Source of the DNA: Agrostemma githago
Lineage: Eukaryota; Streptophyta; Magnoliopsida; Caryophyllales; Caryophyllaceae
Direction: 5' to 3'
Assembly: GCA_958450325.1 (NCBI GenBank)
Contig: OY288251.1
Span: 68,279,666-68,343,665 of the forward strand
DNA: 64,000 nt
The position numbers and the translations under genes are program-made. Below the pieces are notes generated by a model, which saw only the letters and a list, made by a program, of their open reading frames with translations, searched no databases and had not been told where the DNA came from. Shown here one piece after another: positions 1 through 12,638 of the stretch (position 1 is its first letter; each line of letters starts with the position of its first letter).

Positions 1-2611
1 CACCCCACAAATTTTTTGGCCATATTTTTTTTGAGACCCCAAATTTGCGAAAAATGTGTATAATACACTTCAATTTGAGTCGTTTTTTACCGATATTAGT
101 TTATCGCGTAAATATACCATCAAATGTTCTCTGTTGGAGCTAAATTTTTGTGTGGGCATAATATATGGCCTAGGTAACACCCCGTAAAAATTTCTGCCAT
201 TTTTTTTGGAACCCCAAATTTACGAAAAACGTGTATAATACACTTCAATTTGAGGCGTTTTCGACCGACATTAGTTTATCGCGTAACGACACCATCAAAT
301 GTTCTCTGTAGGAGCCAAAATATTGTATGGGCTTAATATTTGTCCTAGATTATACCCCGTAAAATTTTCAGCCATATTTTTTTGAGACCTGAATTTGCGA
401 AAAACAAGGGTAATACACTTCAATTTGAGCAATTTTTTACCGACATAAGTTTATCGCGTAAAGACACCATCAAATGTTCTCTGTTGGTGCTAAAATTTGG
501 TGTGGGCATAATACATGGCCTAGATAACACCCCGTAAAATTTTCGGCTATTTGTTATGGGATCCCGGATTTGCGAAAAACATGGATAATACGTACACTTC
601 AGTTTGAGACGTTTTCAACCGACATTAGTTTATCGTGTAACGACACCATCATATGTTCTCCGTAGGAGCCAAAAATTTTAGTGGGCATAATATATGTCCT
701 AGATTATATCCTATAAAATTTCCAGCCATTTTTTTTAGACCTGAATTTGCAAAAAAACGTTGATGTACACTTCAGTTTGAGCCGTTTTCGACCGACATTA
801 GTTTATCGCATAACGACACCATCAAATGTTCTCTGTTGCAACCAAAGTTTTGTGTGGGCGTAATATATGTCCTAGATAACACCCCGTAAAAATTTTGACC
901 ATATTTTTTAAGACCTGACTTTGCAAAAAACGTGGATAATACACTTCAATTTGAGTCATTTTTTAACGACATTAGTTTATCGCGTAAAGACACCATCAAA
1001 TGTTCTCTGTTAGAGCTAAAATTTTGTGTGCGCAAAATATATGGCCTACGTAACACCCTGTCAAAATTTTGGCCATTTTTTTTGGGACCCCAAATTTTCA
1101 AAAAACAAGAATAATACACTTCAATTTGAGCCGTTTTCGATCGACATTAGTTTATCGCGTAACGACACTATCAAATGTTCTCTCTTGCAGCCAAACTTTT
1201 GTGTGGGCGTAATATATGTCCTAGATAACACCCCGTAAAAATTTTGACCATATTTTTCAAGACCTGACTTTGCGAAAAACGTGGATAATACACTTCAATT
1301 TGAGTCATTTTTTAACGACATTAGTTTATCGCGTACCATCAAATGTTCTCTGTTAGAGCTAAAATTTTGTGTGCGCAAAATATATGGCCTACGTAACACC
1401 CTGTAAAAATTTTGGCCATTTTTTTTGGGACCCCAAATTTTCAAAAAACAAGAATAATACACTTCAATTTGAGCCGTTTTTTTATCGACATTAGTTTATC
1501 GCGTAACGACACTATCAAATGTTCTTTGTTGCAGCCAAAGTTTTGTTTGGGCGTAATATATGTCCTAGATAGCACCCTGTAAAAAATTTGGCCATATTTT
1601 TTGGAGACCCCGAATTTGCGAAAAACGTGGATAATACATTTCAATTTGAGTCATTTTTTATCGACATTAGTTTATCGCGTAAAGACGCCATCAAATGTTC
1701 TCTGTTGGAGCTAAAACTTTGTGTGGTCATAATATATGACCTATATAACATCCCGTAAAATTTTTGGCTACATTTTTTTTAGACCCCGAATTTTGCGAAA
1801 AACGTGGATAATACACTTCAATTTGAGCCATTTTCGACCGACATTAGTTTTTCGCGTAAAGACACCAACAAATGTTCTCTGTTGGAGCTAAAACTTTGTG
1901 TGGTCATAATATATGACCTAGGTAACACCCCGTAAAATCTTCGGACATTTTTTTTGGGACCCCGAATTTGCGAAAAACGTGGATAATACACTTCAATTTG
2001 AGTCATTTTCGACCGACATTAGTTTTTCGCGTAAAGACACCAACAAATGTTTTCTGTTGGAGCTAAAATTTTGTGTGGGCATAATACATGGCCTAGGTAA
2101 CACCCCGTAAAATCTTCGGACATTTTTTTTGGGACCCCGAATTTGCGAAAAACGTGGATAATACACTTCAATTTGAGGTGTTTTCGACATTAGTTAATCG
2201 CGTAACAACACCATCAAATGTTCTCTGTTGGAGCCAAAATTTTGTGTGGAAGTAATATACGTCCTAGATAACACTCTGTAAAAATTTTGGCCATATTTTT
2301 TGGAGACCCCGAATTAGCGAAAACATGGATAATACACTTCAATTTGAGACGTTTTCGACCGATATTAGTTTATCGCGTAACGACACCATAAAATGTTCTC
2401 TGTTGGAGCCAAAATTTTGTGTGGGCGTAATATATGTCCTAGATAACATCCCGTAAAATTTTTGGCCATATTTTTTGGAGACCCCGAATTTGTGAAAATT
2501 GTGGATAATACACTTCAATTAGAGTTGTTTTTTACTGACATTAGTTTATCGCGTAAGGCACCATCAAATGTTCTCTTTTGGAGCTAAAATTTTGTGCGGG
2601 CATAATATATG
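1..2611. repeat. 175-bp satellite array, block 1 (about 15 units)
   Basis: Tandem units are marked by the recurring phrase 'cacttcaatttgag', which I located at 65, 241, 416, 595, 768, 942, 1117, 1291, 1460, 1637, 1814, 1989, 2164, 2335 and 2511. Spacing is 169-179 bp. Two monomer types occur. Type A has 'cgtaaagacacc', 'ggagctaaaa' and 'atatggcctagg'. Type B has 'cgtaacgacacc', 'gcagccaaa' and 'atatgtcctaga'. They alternate in much of the block, giving an approximate 350-bp dimer. The block runs off the left edge and is cut at 2611 by an LTR. Short ORFs across it are repeat artefacts. Confidence 0.93.
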
Positions 2612-4945
2612 TGTGGACATGACATAGGTCCACCCCGACGCGGCGAAGCGCGGGTTTTGGGGAGGCGATAGAATTTCCATATGAGATGGATCGAATAGAA
2701 TTTTAAATCGTAGTAGGAGTCGCCACCGAATTTTATGGTTATTCGGAACCATTCGAACCCACTCTATGTCGTAGTGGGCCATACTTAAAGCCTGGCCCAT
2801 TTCCGATGTCAGAGTTTATTGGGTTCGTCCCTTAGCATATCGATACCGATGCCGACTGGGCGGTTAATCGTATATTGAATGACTCTCGTTGCCAATGGAT
2901 TCGGACATCCGGAAACCATGGTTCTGAGTAAGGGGTGAGGGTACGTGTTGGGAAGTTCAGCGAGAACACCCAACCCCGCCCGCACTTAGCGGCCTTTACT
3001 AAGATATCGTTCGGTTTTGTGTACACGCGTTAGTTCGACGATGAAATGATATGCAGAGATTATTTTCCTAAGACATGTGAGGAAAAATAAATGGGTTGCT
3101 AAGTCGTTTAATGCATGTTAAACTAATAACGTCAAAGTTATTTTAGCATGTGAAGTTCGTTTTAGTCTAATAAAACGATAAAAAGAATATGAGAGAATAA
3201 ATTGCTACAAACACGAGAAAACGGGTTAGTAACGATTGAAATAATAATATATGAAATCGAGAAAATAAAAAATCAATCGAAAACTGAAAAATATTATTAA
3301 AACGTTGTTTTGTATAAAAACGATGTTCGAGAAAATAAAAAAAACGAAAAAGACATGTCTAGGCCGAGAGCCGCGCGACTCGCCCGAGACTCATGCGGGT
3401 CGCGTGGCGGCCTGATTTCGACAACGGTTTTCGGAAAATTTTGATTAAATCGCGTACAAATATCGCATAATTCGTACTCGACTTAATATTCTCGATATTC
3501 GTTATATTCGATAGTTGATTATCAAATATTTATAATAGTTTTGGAAAAGATGTAAATTTAGAAATCGTTTCGTAAAATAATAAAAAATAAACGAACGAAA
3601 AACTAAAAAAATAGAACCGGATCAGACTCGTGCGCGAGTCGCCTGGACCGGGCGCGACTCGCGTGCGGGTCTGATTTTTTATATATTTTTTGTGTTCGAA
3701 AATCGTTAATCGCGTACAAACATGAATTAATTTATACTCGGTCTATATTTTCTATATTCGTCGTATTCGATATTCGATTATGAAATCGATATCGAATATT
3801 CGGAATGACTTTAGAAAAGGTTTTGAAAAAGTTTGTTTTTGAACGAAAAATAAGAAAAAGGAATTTTGAACGAAAAGTTGTAAAAAAGGATTTTGAACGA
3901 ACAAAAATAAAATGAAATCGTCGAAACTTTAATATAATTCTTTTCGATACGATATTCGATTATATAGAATCGATATCGTATTTTGATATATGAAAATAGT
4001 TTTTAGTAGTATCGATATTAGAAAATAAAAAAGACCGACGAAAGACCCATAATAATAAAAAAGACGAGGAGAAGGGAAGAGAAAGAAGAATCGGGTTTGA
4101 TTTACACCCTCAACCTACATGCTTTGTTTTCTCGGGATAAGGCTCGTCGGACGGTGGCTTAGGCACGGGAGCGTCGAGATGATGCGGGTGAGTTAAGGTG
4201 TATCGGTTTAGGTGGGTTTGGGACGCCGGGTTTGGACGTGCGGTCTAGACTCCGAGGCTTCGGGAAAAGGGTGTGTGGAAACCGTGTATATTGGCTGAAA
4301 AATCGTTGTAAATTGATGTTGTGATGTGTTGTTGTGAAAAGTGTTGGATGGGAGGTCCTATTTATAGGAGGTTCCCGACCTTGGGTTAGAAGAGTTTGAA
4401 TACCGCTTAGGATAGGAAACGTAGGAGTTTGAGAATCATGAGAATTCCGCTTTCTTGGCAAAGAAGAAAGGTATCTCGGCTGGTTGTATGCTGCTTGGCC
4501 GAGTATTTGCACTCGGTCGAGTGTTTGAATCGGTCTTCGAATAAGATTCCTACTTGAGATCGAATTCTACCTTTAACGGAATTGTTTATTATTTTGTATG
4601 GCTGATTTTTGTAGTATTCGAGTTCAAACCGGATTGGTAGGGTGACACGGCAGATTTTATGCCTCGAGAAATATCTTTGACCGGGTTTTGACTCGGTCGC
4701 TAAAAGACGGTTTTACCCCTGGTGTCGTTTTGACCCAAATTAGTGTTATTTGACTCGAAACGACCCACTGGGCCTGGATTTGAGGTTGGTTTTGTGAGAT
4801 TTGTACTCCTTAAAATGTCTAAACCAAATGCCCATAATTACGAGCCCCTACCCGAGTCTATCAAAGCACGTTTACGTCCAATCATCATCGGGTGTTTGGC
4901 GGGAACTACTATAGGCACCTGGCGGTCAAAATGTGGGTGTCTACA
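2612..4945 (-). mobile_element. Long terminal repeat of a non-coding LTR element, reverse orientation (family L)
   Basis: On the minus strand it begins TGTAGACACCCAC (at 4945) and ends ATGTCATGTCCACA (at 2612), the same ends as the forward LTRs at 9648-12638 and 18934-21063. It is about 2.33 kb long. A polypurine tract abuts it at 4946-4959, so this is the 3' LTR of a reverse-oriented copy. The outer end sits directly in satellite. It holds no coding sequence. Confidence 0.88.
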
Positions 4946-4959
4946 GAGCCCCCACTCTG
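4946..4959 (-). other. Polypurine tract of the reverse LTR element
   Basis: On the minus strand CAGAGTGGGGGCTC lies immediately before the LTR start TGTAGACA. This is the position of a plus-strand priming polypurine tract. The identical arrangement occurs at 18920-18933. Confidence 0.8.
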
Positions 4960-7900
4960 ACTGAGGCTTGGACAAGGCAAAAGTCAGAGTAGCTACCAGG
5001 TCAATCAAGGATTAAAACCTGGCAGACTTCTGATCGGGTCGTTTAGAGTCCATTAGACCTGCGTGAAGGGCTCGCCAGCCATAGAATAGAAATCGTACCT
5101 GTTGATGTTGATAATGTCGCGGAAGCTTGCCTAGGAAGCTATGGGTATACCTGTTTGCAGATATATCCTGTCTTAGAATTGCGCGGGAGCTTGCCTTGGA
5201 AGCTATGGGCATATCTGTTTGCAGATATATCCTGAAAGAAGTTGCTCGAGCTTTTCCACTGGGGAACTTAGAATTTCTGGGAGTCTTGGGTGTACCTGTA
5301 TGCTGACATAATTTGTATGTAACATTTAGGCGAAACACTGACTCATGTTGGGGAAGAAATGATGATTTTTCGAAAAATTTTGAAAAGAAAAAAAATGCTG
5401 AATTTTTTTGGAATGGTTGAAAATAAGGATTGCTTGGGATGACTTTGATTCCTAATCGGATTCTGACACGGATTCCTAGAGTCTCTGGTTAGGCCTGTAT
5501 GCCTAGATGAAATGTGATGAAAATTCCTATTCCCGTGGTGACTAGGAGAGGGATTTTCTCAAATGGCTAAGTTTTGAGAATTTGAAAAGAGAGATATACC
5601 GACCGACTCGACTCTGGACGCGAGAGGACGAGTTGACAGACACGACTTTGACTCTCTAAGGGTTAGACCGTGACTCGGTAGGGGGTAGGCCACTTAAGAT
5701 GACAAGACACTTAAGTTGCGCTATTCCGTAGCCTAGGCGAGTGGCAACACAGTCGAACATCGAAATGGGAACGATCTGCTATAGGGGAATTGCAGTAGTC
5801 TGTAATGAGACTGTTTTAGCAGTAACAATGCTGTAGTCTAGTGCTCCTTTTGAATTTTTGATTTTTGGGACATTTTCAAAGTGGGTATTGCTCCGAGTCC
5901 TGACAGATTCTCGTCTTTGACTAAGCCGAGTACTAGGACACACTATATAAAGGAGGCTAGATTTTTGAATTTATCTGGATTTTGCGAGTAGATGGAGGTT
6001 TCCTGCCTAAGAGAAGCCCCCAGGACGACAAAGCTAGCTGTTGAGAACATGATGGTGTCGTGACCAGAATGATGGCGCTTTCTGAATGTGTGTCAATGTG
6101 GGTGGTTGTGCCCTTGTTGAAAGGCTGCCTACGTATTCACGTGTTAGTGAAATCAAACCAAGCCGTAGTTCAGTGGATTGAAAGATAATGGTGCCTAGTT
6201 TACTAGGGCTTTGTGTGTAACTAGCCATAGCGATGGTGTAGGCTAGGTGCATTCCCAATGATGTCTTGATCAAAGGGCTAGAATAGTTAGGATGTTGATC
6301 CTGTGACTGTGAGCGTTCTCCGGGGTAGCCCCCAGAGGTGGTGTGAACTATTTGGGCATGTTCTATGCCGACCGCAGGTTGAGTTCCCGTGTTTGGGGAT
6401 GGTAACTGGTTTGAATGAGAAGAATTGGGATGGGATTTTAACGAGTTCTGCTCTCGGGGATTTTAATGAGTTCTGCTCTCGGGGATTTGATGAGTTTTGC
6501 TCTCGGGGATTTTTAACGAGTTTTGCTCTCGGGGATTTGATGAGTTTTGCTCTCGGGGATTTGATGAGTTTTGCTCTCGGGGATTTGATGAGTTTTGCTC
6601 TCGGGGATTTGATGAGTTTTGCTCTCGGAGATTTGATGAGTTTTGCTCTCGGGGATTTGATGAGTTTTGCTCTCGGATTTGCATATGGCGATTGTGAATT
6701 CTGTTATGTAAAGGGGAAGTCGAGTAGAATGGCTCGAGCTTCGATTGGGCAGGTTTGATAATGCGGGATCTGATTTCCATGTCTGGCCCTAATGGTTAGG
6801 GGTATCCTATGGAGCTTGAATCCTCGAAATTTCGGGCTGTCTCTGGCCTGGGTCTCGGGAAGGTCTTGAGGGTTGTAATGTGGGAAGGCTAAATGTGGTG
6901 TTAGCTGACAAGCTTGACTGTCTCTCCCCTATTGGATGGTATGGGTATTGATAATTTTTGAATTGACCGTTTCACGGTCATGGTTTTTTGAATTCTTTGG
7001 GTTGACCTCTTAGCCCCGGCCATGGGATTCTTCATTTGAGTTGACCCTGTCTGGTCGAGAGATGTTGATAATTCTTTTTTGATCATGGCCAGCTTTTTTG
7101 TTTTGGCCTTTTGCTTTTTTTCTTTCTTGGACTTTTGATTTTTTTGTCCAGTTTTTTTTTGTTGGTCGGACTAACACCTAAGGTAGGGACTGGCTAGTCT
7201 TATTGGATGGGTGTTTATTGTGGGAAGTGGGCTTGCCTCCCGTCTTGAACCCAAACTAGAAGACTACCCAGATTTGTCATAGGATTCGATATGCTCCTCC
7301 TACGGGTAGTTATATGGCTTTCTATACCAGACATGGAATAGGTAAAAGGAAAACACGGGCTCGGTTTCCTGCAGTCATTATAGATGTGTCTATAATAGTC
7401 ACGTGCGTGTGCTCACAGTGTATGATGGTGTTCATCATGTTCTCGGAAACACATAAGGAAAGTATGTATGAGAAATAGAAAAGCTGATTTTATTGAATTT
7501 TGAAAAAAGAGGACAGAATACAACTGATTTTGACTCTGACTTTGACTTTGAAATTGAAAGAAATAGTACGTCCTAGACTCGGACTCAGACTTAGACTCGA
7601 ATCAAATCCGGACTCGGACGCTCGGTTGGTTTTTTTTTTTTTTGTAAGGTCTTTGATTGGAGAGAAAGACGGGTGCCATGATTCGCCTAAACTCGGCTTT
7701 GCGCAAGTGCAAGAGAGGGAGTCAAACTAGACACGGTCCGGGGTGACGGGTCGACAAAGACTCTTGGACCGGGATACTCGAACGTTGATCTAGACGAGGT
7801 AACGACTGCGAATTGGACTCGGGCTGCATAAGGGTGAATCCGAAAATGGGGGCGACCGTGTTTGACTGCGTCGCGTGCTCGGACCAACCGTGGTGACCTA

Positions 7901-8311
7901 ACCCTAGATGACTCGAGTATTTGTAGCATAGGTACGACTCAAAGAAGGCATCATAAGGACGCCAGTGTATGATGAACGTGGGGTGCCCTTAGGATGACCG
8001 TGGTTGACTGTTCGGTTGGGGGATAGCCCCCGAGTGAGGCTAAAGACTTTGATAAGACTCAAATGGTGTGACATCTAAGTGACTCGAAAGTGGGGTACGT
8101 GAGCCAACACGTGTAAGACCTGATCCTTAGAGCAACCGTGGTTGATCGCCCCGCTAAAGGGTAGCCCCCGAGTGGGACTGAAGACCGACTCCTAGACGGA
8201 TGACGAGTGGGTGGTGGGCCTTCCTTAGGATTCGGCAAAAGTGGGCCTAGTCCTGTTCGAAGGAAGGTTTACGTGAGAATTCCCCAGACTTTAGACTCGA
8301 GTGTGTAAACG
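4960..8311 (-). mobile_element. Truncated non-coding interior of the reverse family L element
   Basis: Stretches match, in reverse complement, the forward interior at about 14800-18920. Examples are the 'gtctataatagtcacgtgc' region near 7390 (compare 15600) and the 'ggggtatcctatggagcttg' region near 6800 (compare 16220). No gag, protease, reverse transcriptase or integrase is visible in any frame, so it behaves like a LARD. About 1.4 kb of interior plus the 5' LTR are missing. At 8312 the sequence switches abruptly back to satellite, which suggests deletion or recombination rather than a clean insertion. Confidence 0.75.
6437..6680. repeat. 24-bp minisatellite in the LTR element interior
   Basis: About ten near-identical copies of 'gagttttgctctcggggatttgat' are arranged head to tail, the first few slightly longer. 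Because 24 is a multiple of 3 the array stays open in frame and yields a spurious repetitive peptide (DEFCSRGF). The homologous interior of the forward copy, near 16290-16400, lacks this expansion. Confidence 0.9.
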
Positions 8312-9454
8312 GGCTTTTTTTGGAGACCCCGAATTTGTGAAAAACGTGGATAATACATTTCAATTTGAGTCATTTTTTATCGACATTAGTTTATCGCGTA
8401 AAGACACCATCAAATGTTCTCTGTTGGAGCTAAAATTTTGTGTGGGCATAATATATGGCCTAGGTAACACCCCGTAAAATTTCCGGCCATTTTTTGGGAC
8501 CCTAAATTTGTGAAAAACGTGGATAATATACTTCAATTTGAGCCGTTTTCGACCGACATTAGTTTACCGCGTAACGACACCATCAAATGTTCTCTGTTGC
8601 AGCCAATGTTTTGTGTGGGCGTAATATATGTCCTAGATAACACCCCGTAAAATTTTTGACCAAAATTTTTTGGAGATCCCGAATTTATGAAAAACGTGGA
8701 TGATATATTTCAATTTGAGTCGTTTTTTATCGACATTAGTTTATCGCGTATAGACACCTTCAAATGTTCTCTGTTGGATTTAAAATTTTGTGTGGGCATA
8801 ATATATGGCCTAGGTAACACCCTGTAAAATTTTCGGCCATTTTTTCGGGCCCCCGAATTTGCGAAAAACGTGGATAATATACTTCAATTTGAGCCGTTTT
8901 TGACCGACATTAGTTTATCGCATAACGACCCCATCAAATGTTCTCTGTTGCAGCCATAGTTTTGTGTGGGTGTAATATATGTCCTAGATAACACTCCGTA
9001 AAAATTTTGGCCATATTTTTGGAGACCCCGAATTTGCGAAAAACGTGGATAATACATTTCTATTTGAGTCATTTTTTATCGACATTAGTTTATCGCGTAA
9101 AAACACCATCAAATTTTCTCTGTTGGAGCTAAAATTTTGTGTGGGCATAATATATGACCTAAGTAACACCCCGTACAATTTTCGAGCACTTTTTTGGAAT
9201 CCCGAATTTGCGAAAAACGTGGATAATATACTTCAATTTGAGCCGTTTTTTACCGACACTAGTTTATCACGTAACGACACCATCAAATGTTTTCTATTGG
9301 AGCCAAAATTTTGTGTGGGCGTAATATATGGTCTAGATAACACCCCGTAAAAATTTTGGTCACTTTTTTTTGGGACCCCGAATTTGCGAACAACGTGGAT
9401 AATACACTTCAATTTGAGCCATTTTCAACCGACATTAGTTTATCGCGTAACGAC
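8312..9454. repeat. 175-bp satellite array, block 2 (about 6.5 units)
   Basis: The monomer family and A/B types are the same as in 1-2611, in the same orientation, starting inside a unit at 'ttttttggagaccccg' and ending inside a unit at 'cgtaacgaca'. It is bounded on the left by the reverse element and on the right by a truncated forward LTR. The two blocks were probably one array. Confidence 0.92.
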
Positions 9455-9647
9455 AAGGGGCACTCGATTGAGTGCTTTAGCCCACTCGATCGAGTGACAT
9501 CCCAAAATTGAGGCAGGGGTTTTTTTGAGAGGCACTCGATCGAATCCCTCCATGACTCTATCGAGTGGCCTCTGTCACACCAAACCGTGAGCCCTCCACA
9601 TACTTTAAGCCTCGATAAACTTTTTTAATGACTTCGGTCAACACGTG

Positions 9648-12638
9648 TGTAGACACCCACATTTGGCCGCTAGGTGTCTATAACAGTTTCCGACAAACAC
9701 CCGATGATGATCGGACACAAACGTGTTTTAATATACTCGAATATGGGCTCAAAATCGTTAGTATTTGGCTTGGGCTTTTTACGGAGTACAAATATCACAA
9801 AACCAACCTCAAATCCAGGCCCAATGGGTCGTTTCCAATCAAATAAGACTAATTTGGATCAAAATCGACACCAAGGGTAAAACTAGGGATGGCAACGGGT
9901 CCAGGATCCGGTCCAGACCCGGCGGGTCGGACCCATATGGGTCGGGTCTGGGTCTCATTTTTTTCAGATCCGGGTCGGGTCTGGGTCTTATTTTTAAAAA
10001 CCCGGACCCGACCCGTGGACCCGGCACTTTAATTATAAAAAAAAAAATCTACCAAAATACATACGCAGACATGTAGTTAAAATAAGAGTAGTTTGTTGGA
10101 CATGTAGTTAATTTAGTTTGTTGTAGTTTGTTGTAGTTAAAAAAAATCTACCAACATATACCAACTTGTAGTTATAACTTGTGGACTTGTGGTGGTGAAT
10201 TTAGTTTGTTGTCGGACATTTATGTAAGTTTTCTAAGACCGTTATGAATGAGTTTGTAAGAGTGTTTAATTTCTTAGTACAATATATGTCGTAGATAATT
10301 TTGTACGTGATAAAAAATACCGGCGAAATTTGAAATTTGGAAGAAATGAGGAATGTAGGACAAAATAAAATAAAATAGTGAGACCCGCGGGTAGACCCGG
10401 ACCCGAACCGGACCCGGCGGGTCTGGATCCGGGTCTTAAAATTTTGGACCCGTCCGGGTCTAGGGTAATTTTGACGGGTCCGGGTCCGGATCCTAGTGGA
10501 CCCGGTCCAGATCCGGTCCATTGTCATCTCTAGGTAAAACCGTCTTTTAGCAACCGGGTCAAACCTCGGTCAAAGGCGTTTCCGAGATGGAAGAATCTGC
10601 CACGCAGCGTTCGGAAATCCGATTTGAAGTCAAATACCTCACAAAAATCAGTTACAAAGCAATTAAAACTCTCCGTTAAGGATAAAACTCGATCTCTAAA
10701 AGAGTTTTCCACCCGGCTAGACCCACTCGATCGAGTGGACCGGCCCACTCGGTCGAGTGAGCTCACAAAAATCACTAAAATCAACGTCAGACCGGGCACT
10801 CGATCGAGTGCCATGCACCACTCGATCGAGTAGCCTCTTTTCCAGCTAAGATCGGATTCCTTTTCTATCCACAATCGGAATCCTATTTCATCCAAACCGG
10901 TGTTTCTTCCTCCCAAAGCAAGCATTTTCTTATCCATAAGCCGGGTATCTTCTATCCAAAGTCGGGGTATTTCCTCCTATAATACCCCACCCCCACACAT
11001 ACAACACAAAATAATTCCAATCCCGACACAACACAAGAGACAATTCATAATCACCATACACAAACCCGAGATCAAAACTCGTCAAATCCCTCCCTAACCA
11101 TACACACCATAACTCACCTATATACATCTTAACGCTCCCGCGCCTAGGCCGCTACTAAGAGTCCGTTTTCGAGATAATTAAGCATGTAGGTTGAGGGTGT
11201 CACAAATCCCGCTTTCTTCTTTTTTTTCTCTTCCTTTTCTTCCGTCTTTCTCGTCTCCTTCACGTTTTTTTATTATTTTTTATTTTTCTTTTTCTCCTTT
11301 CTAATATCGATATTATCGTACTATTTTCTAAAAGCATTATTTCCTAGGATACGATATCGACTCTATAGTCGAATATCGGATCTAAAGGATCAATCAATAA
11401 ACCGTATTAAACACGATCCCGTTGACGCCAAAATAATGGTCACATGGTCCGAAAAGACTAATACGACATTATAACGCAGAGGGAAACATCTCGTCCTAGT
11501 TCGATTTACAAACATCTTTTTACAAAATCCACTCTAAATATTAGATATTGATTTTATAATCAAGTATCGAATATGACGAGTATCGAAACGAGTATCGAAA
11601 ATTAAGTCGAGTATAAATCGTATCATATTTTTACACGACTTAGCAAAATTATCAATTTTCAAAATTAAAAGCAAATCACGAAAGCAACGTTTTTCAAAGC
11701 GGACAGCAGTTCGTACAGGGGACACTCGACCGAGTGCCTAGCCCACTCGGTCGAGTGGCACCCCAAAAAGCGAACAGGAGGTCCGTAGCAAGACCACTCG
11801 ATCGAGTCTGGTCCATGACTCGACTGAGTGGTCCCCTTTACACAAAGAACGTGGGTTTTACACATCGCATAAGCATCATTAAATATTTTCAACGACTTCG
11901 GTCGTCACGTGCTAAAGTCCATCACGTGATTTACTCCTTTCAAAACCATACATCGTACCTTTCATTTATTTATGCTCCGTTATTATCGCGATTTTGGCAA
12001 ATTGTAATTTGTTGTATTGTATTTCCGGGTGGTATGTCGCTCGTATTTTGTAATTTGCTTTTACGCTTTTATCTCGTTGTTTGTTTTATTGTACTAAAAC
12101 GAACGTCACATGCTAAAACAACTTTGACCTAATTCCAAGATGCATTAAACAACATAGATCAAACATATTTCACATGTTTAGTCAAAACACTGTTTGCATA
12201 TCATTCAACCGTCAAACTAATATGCGTACACAAAAATCGAACGATATCTAAGTAGAGGCCGCTAAGTGCGGGCGGGGTTGGGTGTTCTTTGTGAAATTTC
12301 CAACACGTACCCTCACCCCTTACTCAGAACCGCGGTTTCCGGATGTCCGAAACCGTTGGCACACGAGAGTCATTCAATACACGATTTCCGATAATGTCGG
12401 CATCAGTATCGCAATGCAAAGAGACGAACCCCATAAACTCTAAAATCCAAATAGGTCGTACTCTGTGCACGGCCCACCAAGATATAGAGTGGGTTCGAAC
12501 GGGTCCGAACTCCCACAAAGTTCGGTGGCGACTCCATTTAGATTTAAATTTCAATCTGAGATCCATCTCACATGAGATTCATTCGCCGCTCCAAACCCGC
12601 GCGTGGCCGCGTCGGGGTGGACCTATGTCATGTCCACA
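9648..12638 (+). mobile_element. Solo LTR of family L with TSD ACGTG
   Basis: It begins TGTAGACACCCAC, ends ATGTCATGTCCACA, and is flanked by the 5-bp direct repeat ACGTG (9643-9647 and 12639-12643). No interior remains, so it is a solo LTR formed by LTR-LTR recombination, or an equivalent excision of the interior. Without the nested hAT MITE (9884-10532) it is about 2.33 kb. It contains many 14-bp palindromes of the form CACTCGATCGAGTG (near 10726, 10745, 10798, 10820, 11720, 11744 and 11797). Confidence 0.88.
9884..10532. mobile_element. hAT-type MITE with 8-bp TSD GGTAAAAC
   Basis: The termini are TAGGGATGGCAACGGGTCC on the left and CATTGTCATCTCTA on the right, with (G)GACCCG-rich inverted subterminal arms. 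The flanking duplication is GGTAAAAC at 9876-9883 and 10533-10540. The 3' LTR at about 19160 reads 'aagggtaaaaccgtctttta' without the insert, a direct empty-site confirmation. No transposase is encoded. Confidence 0.92.

Noticed and set aside
932..2190. Multiple 60-70 codon ORFs sharing similar peptides
   Set aside because: They come from the 175-bp satellite monomers; the periodicity explains their similarity.
6303..6758. 151-codon ORF with repeating DEFCSRGF-type peptide
   Set aside because: It is the 24-bp minisatellite read in frame inside a non-coding LTR element.
9765..10527. ORFs rich in Arg, Pro and Gly around 9765-10527
   Set aside because: They read the 'gggtccggatcc' arms of a hAT MITE with a verified target duplication.
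12505..12540. Alternative primer-binding site 'ggtggcgactcc' inside the LTR
   Set aside because: It occurs in all LTR copies including the 3' LTR (near 20950), so it is part of the LTR and not interior; the LTR end TGTCCACA is 100 bp further.
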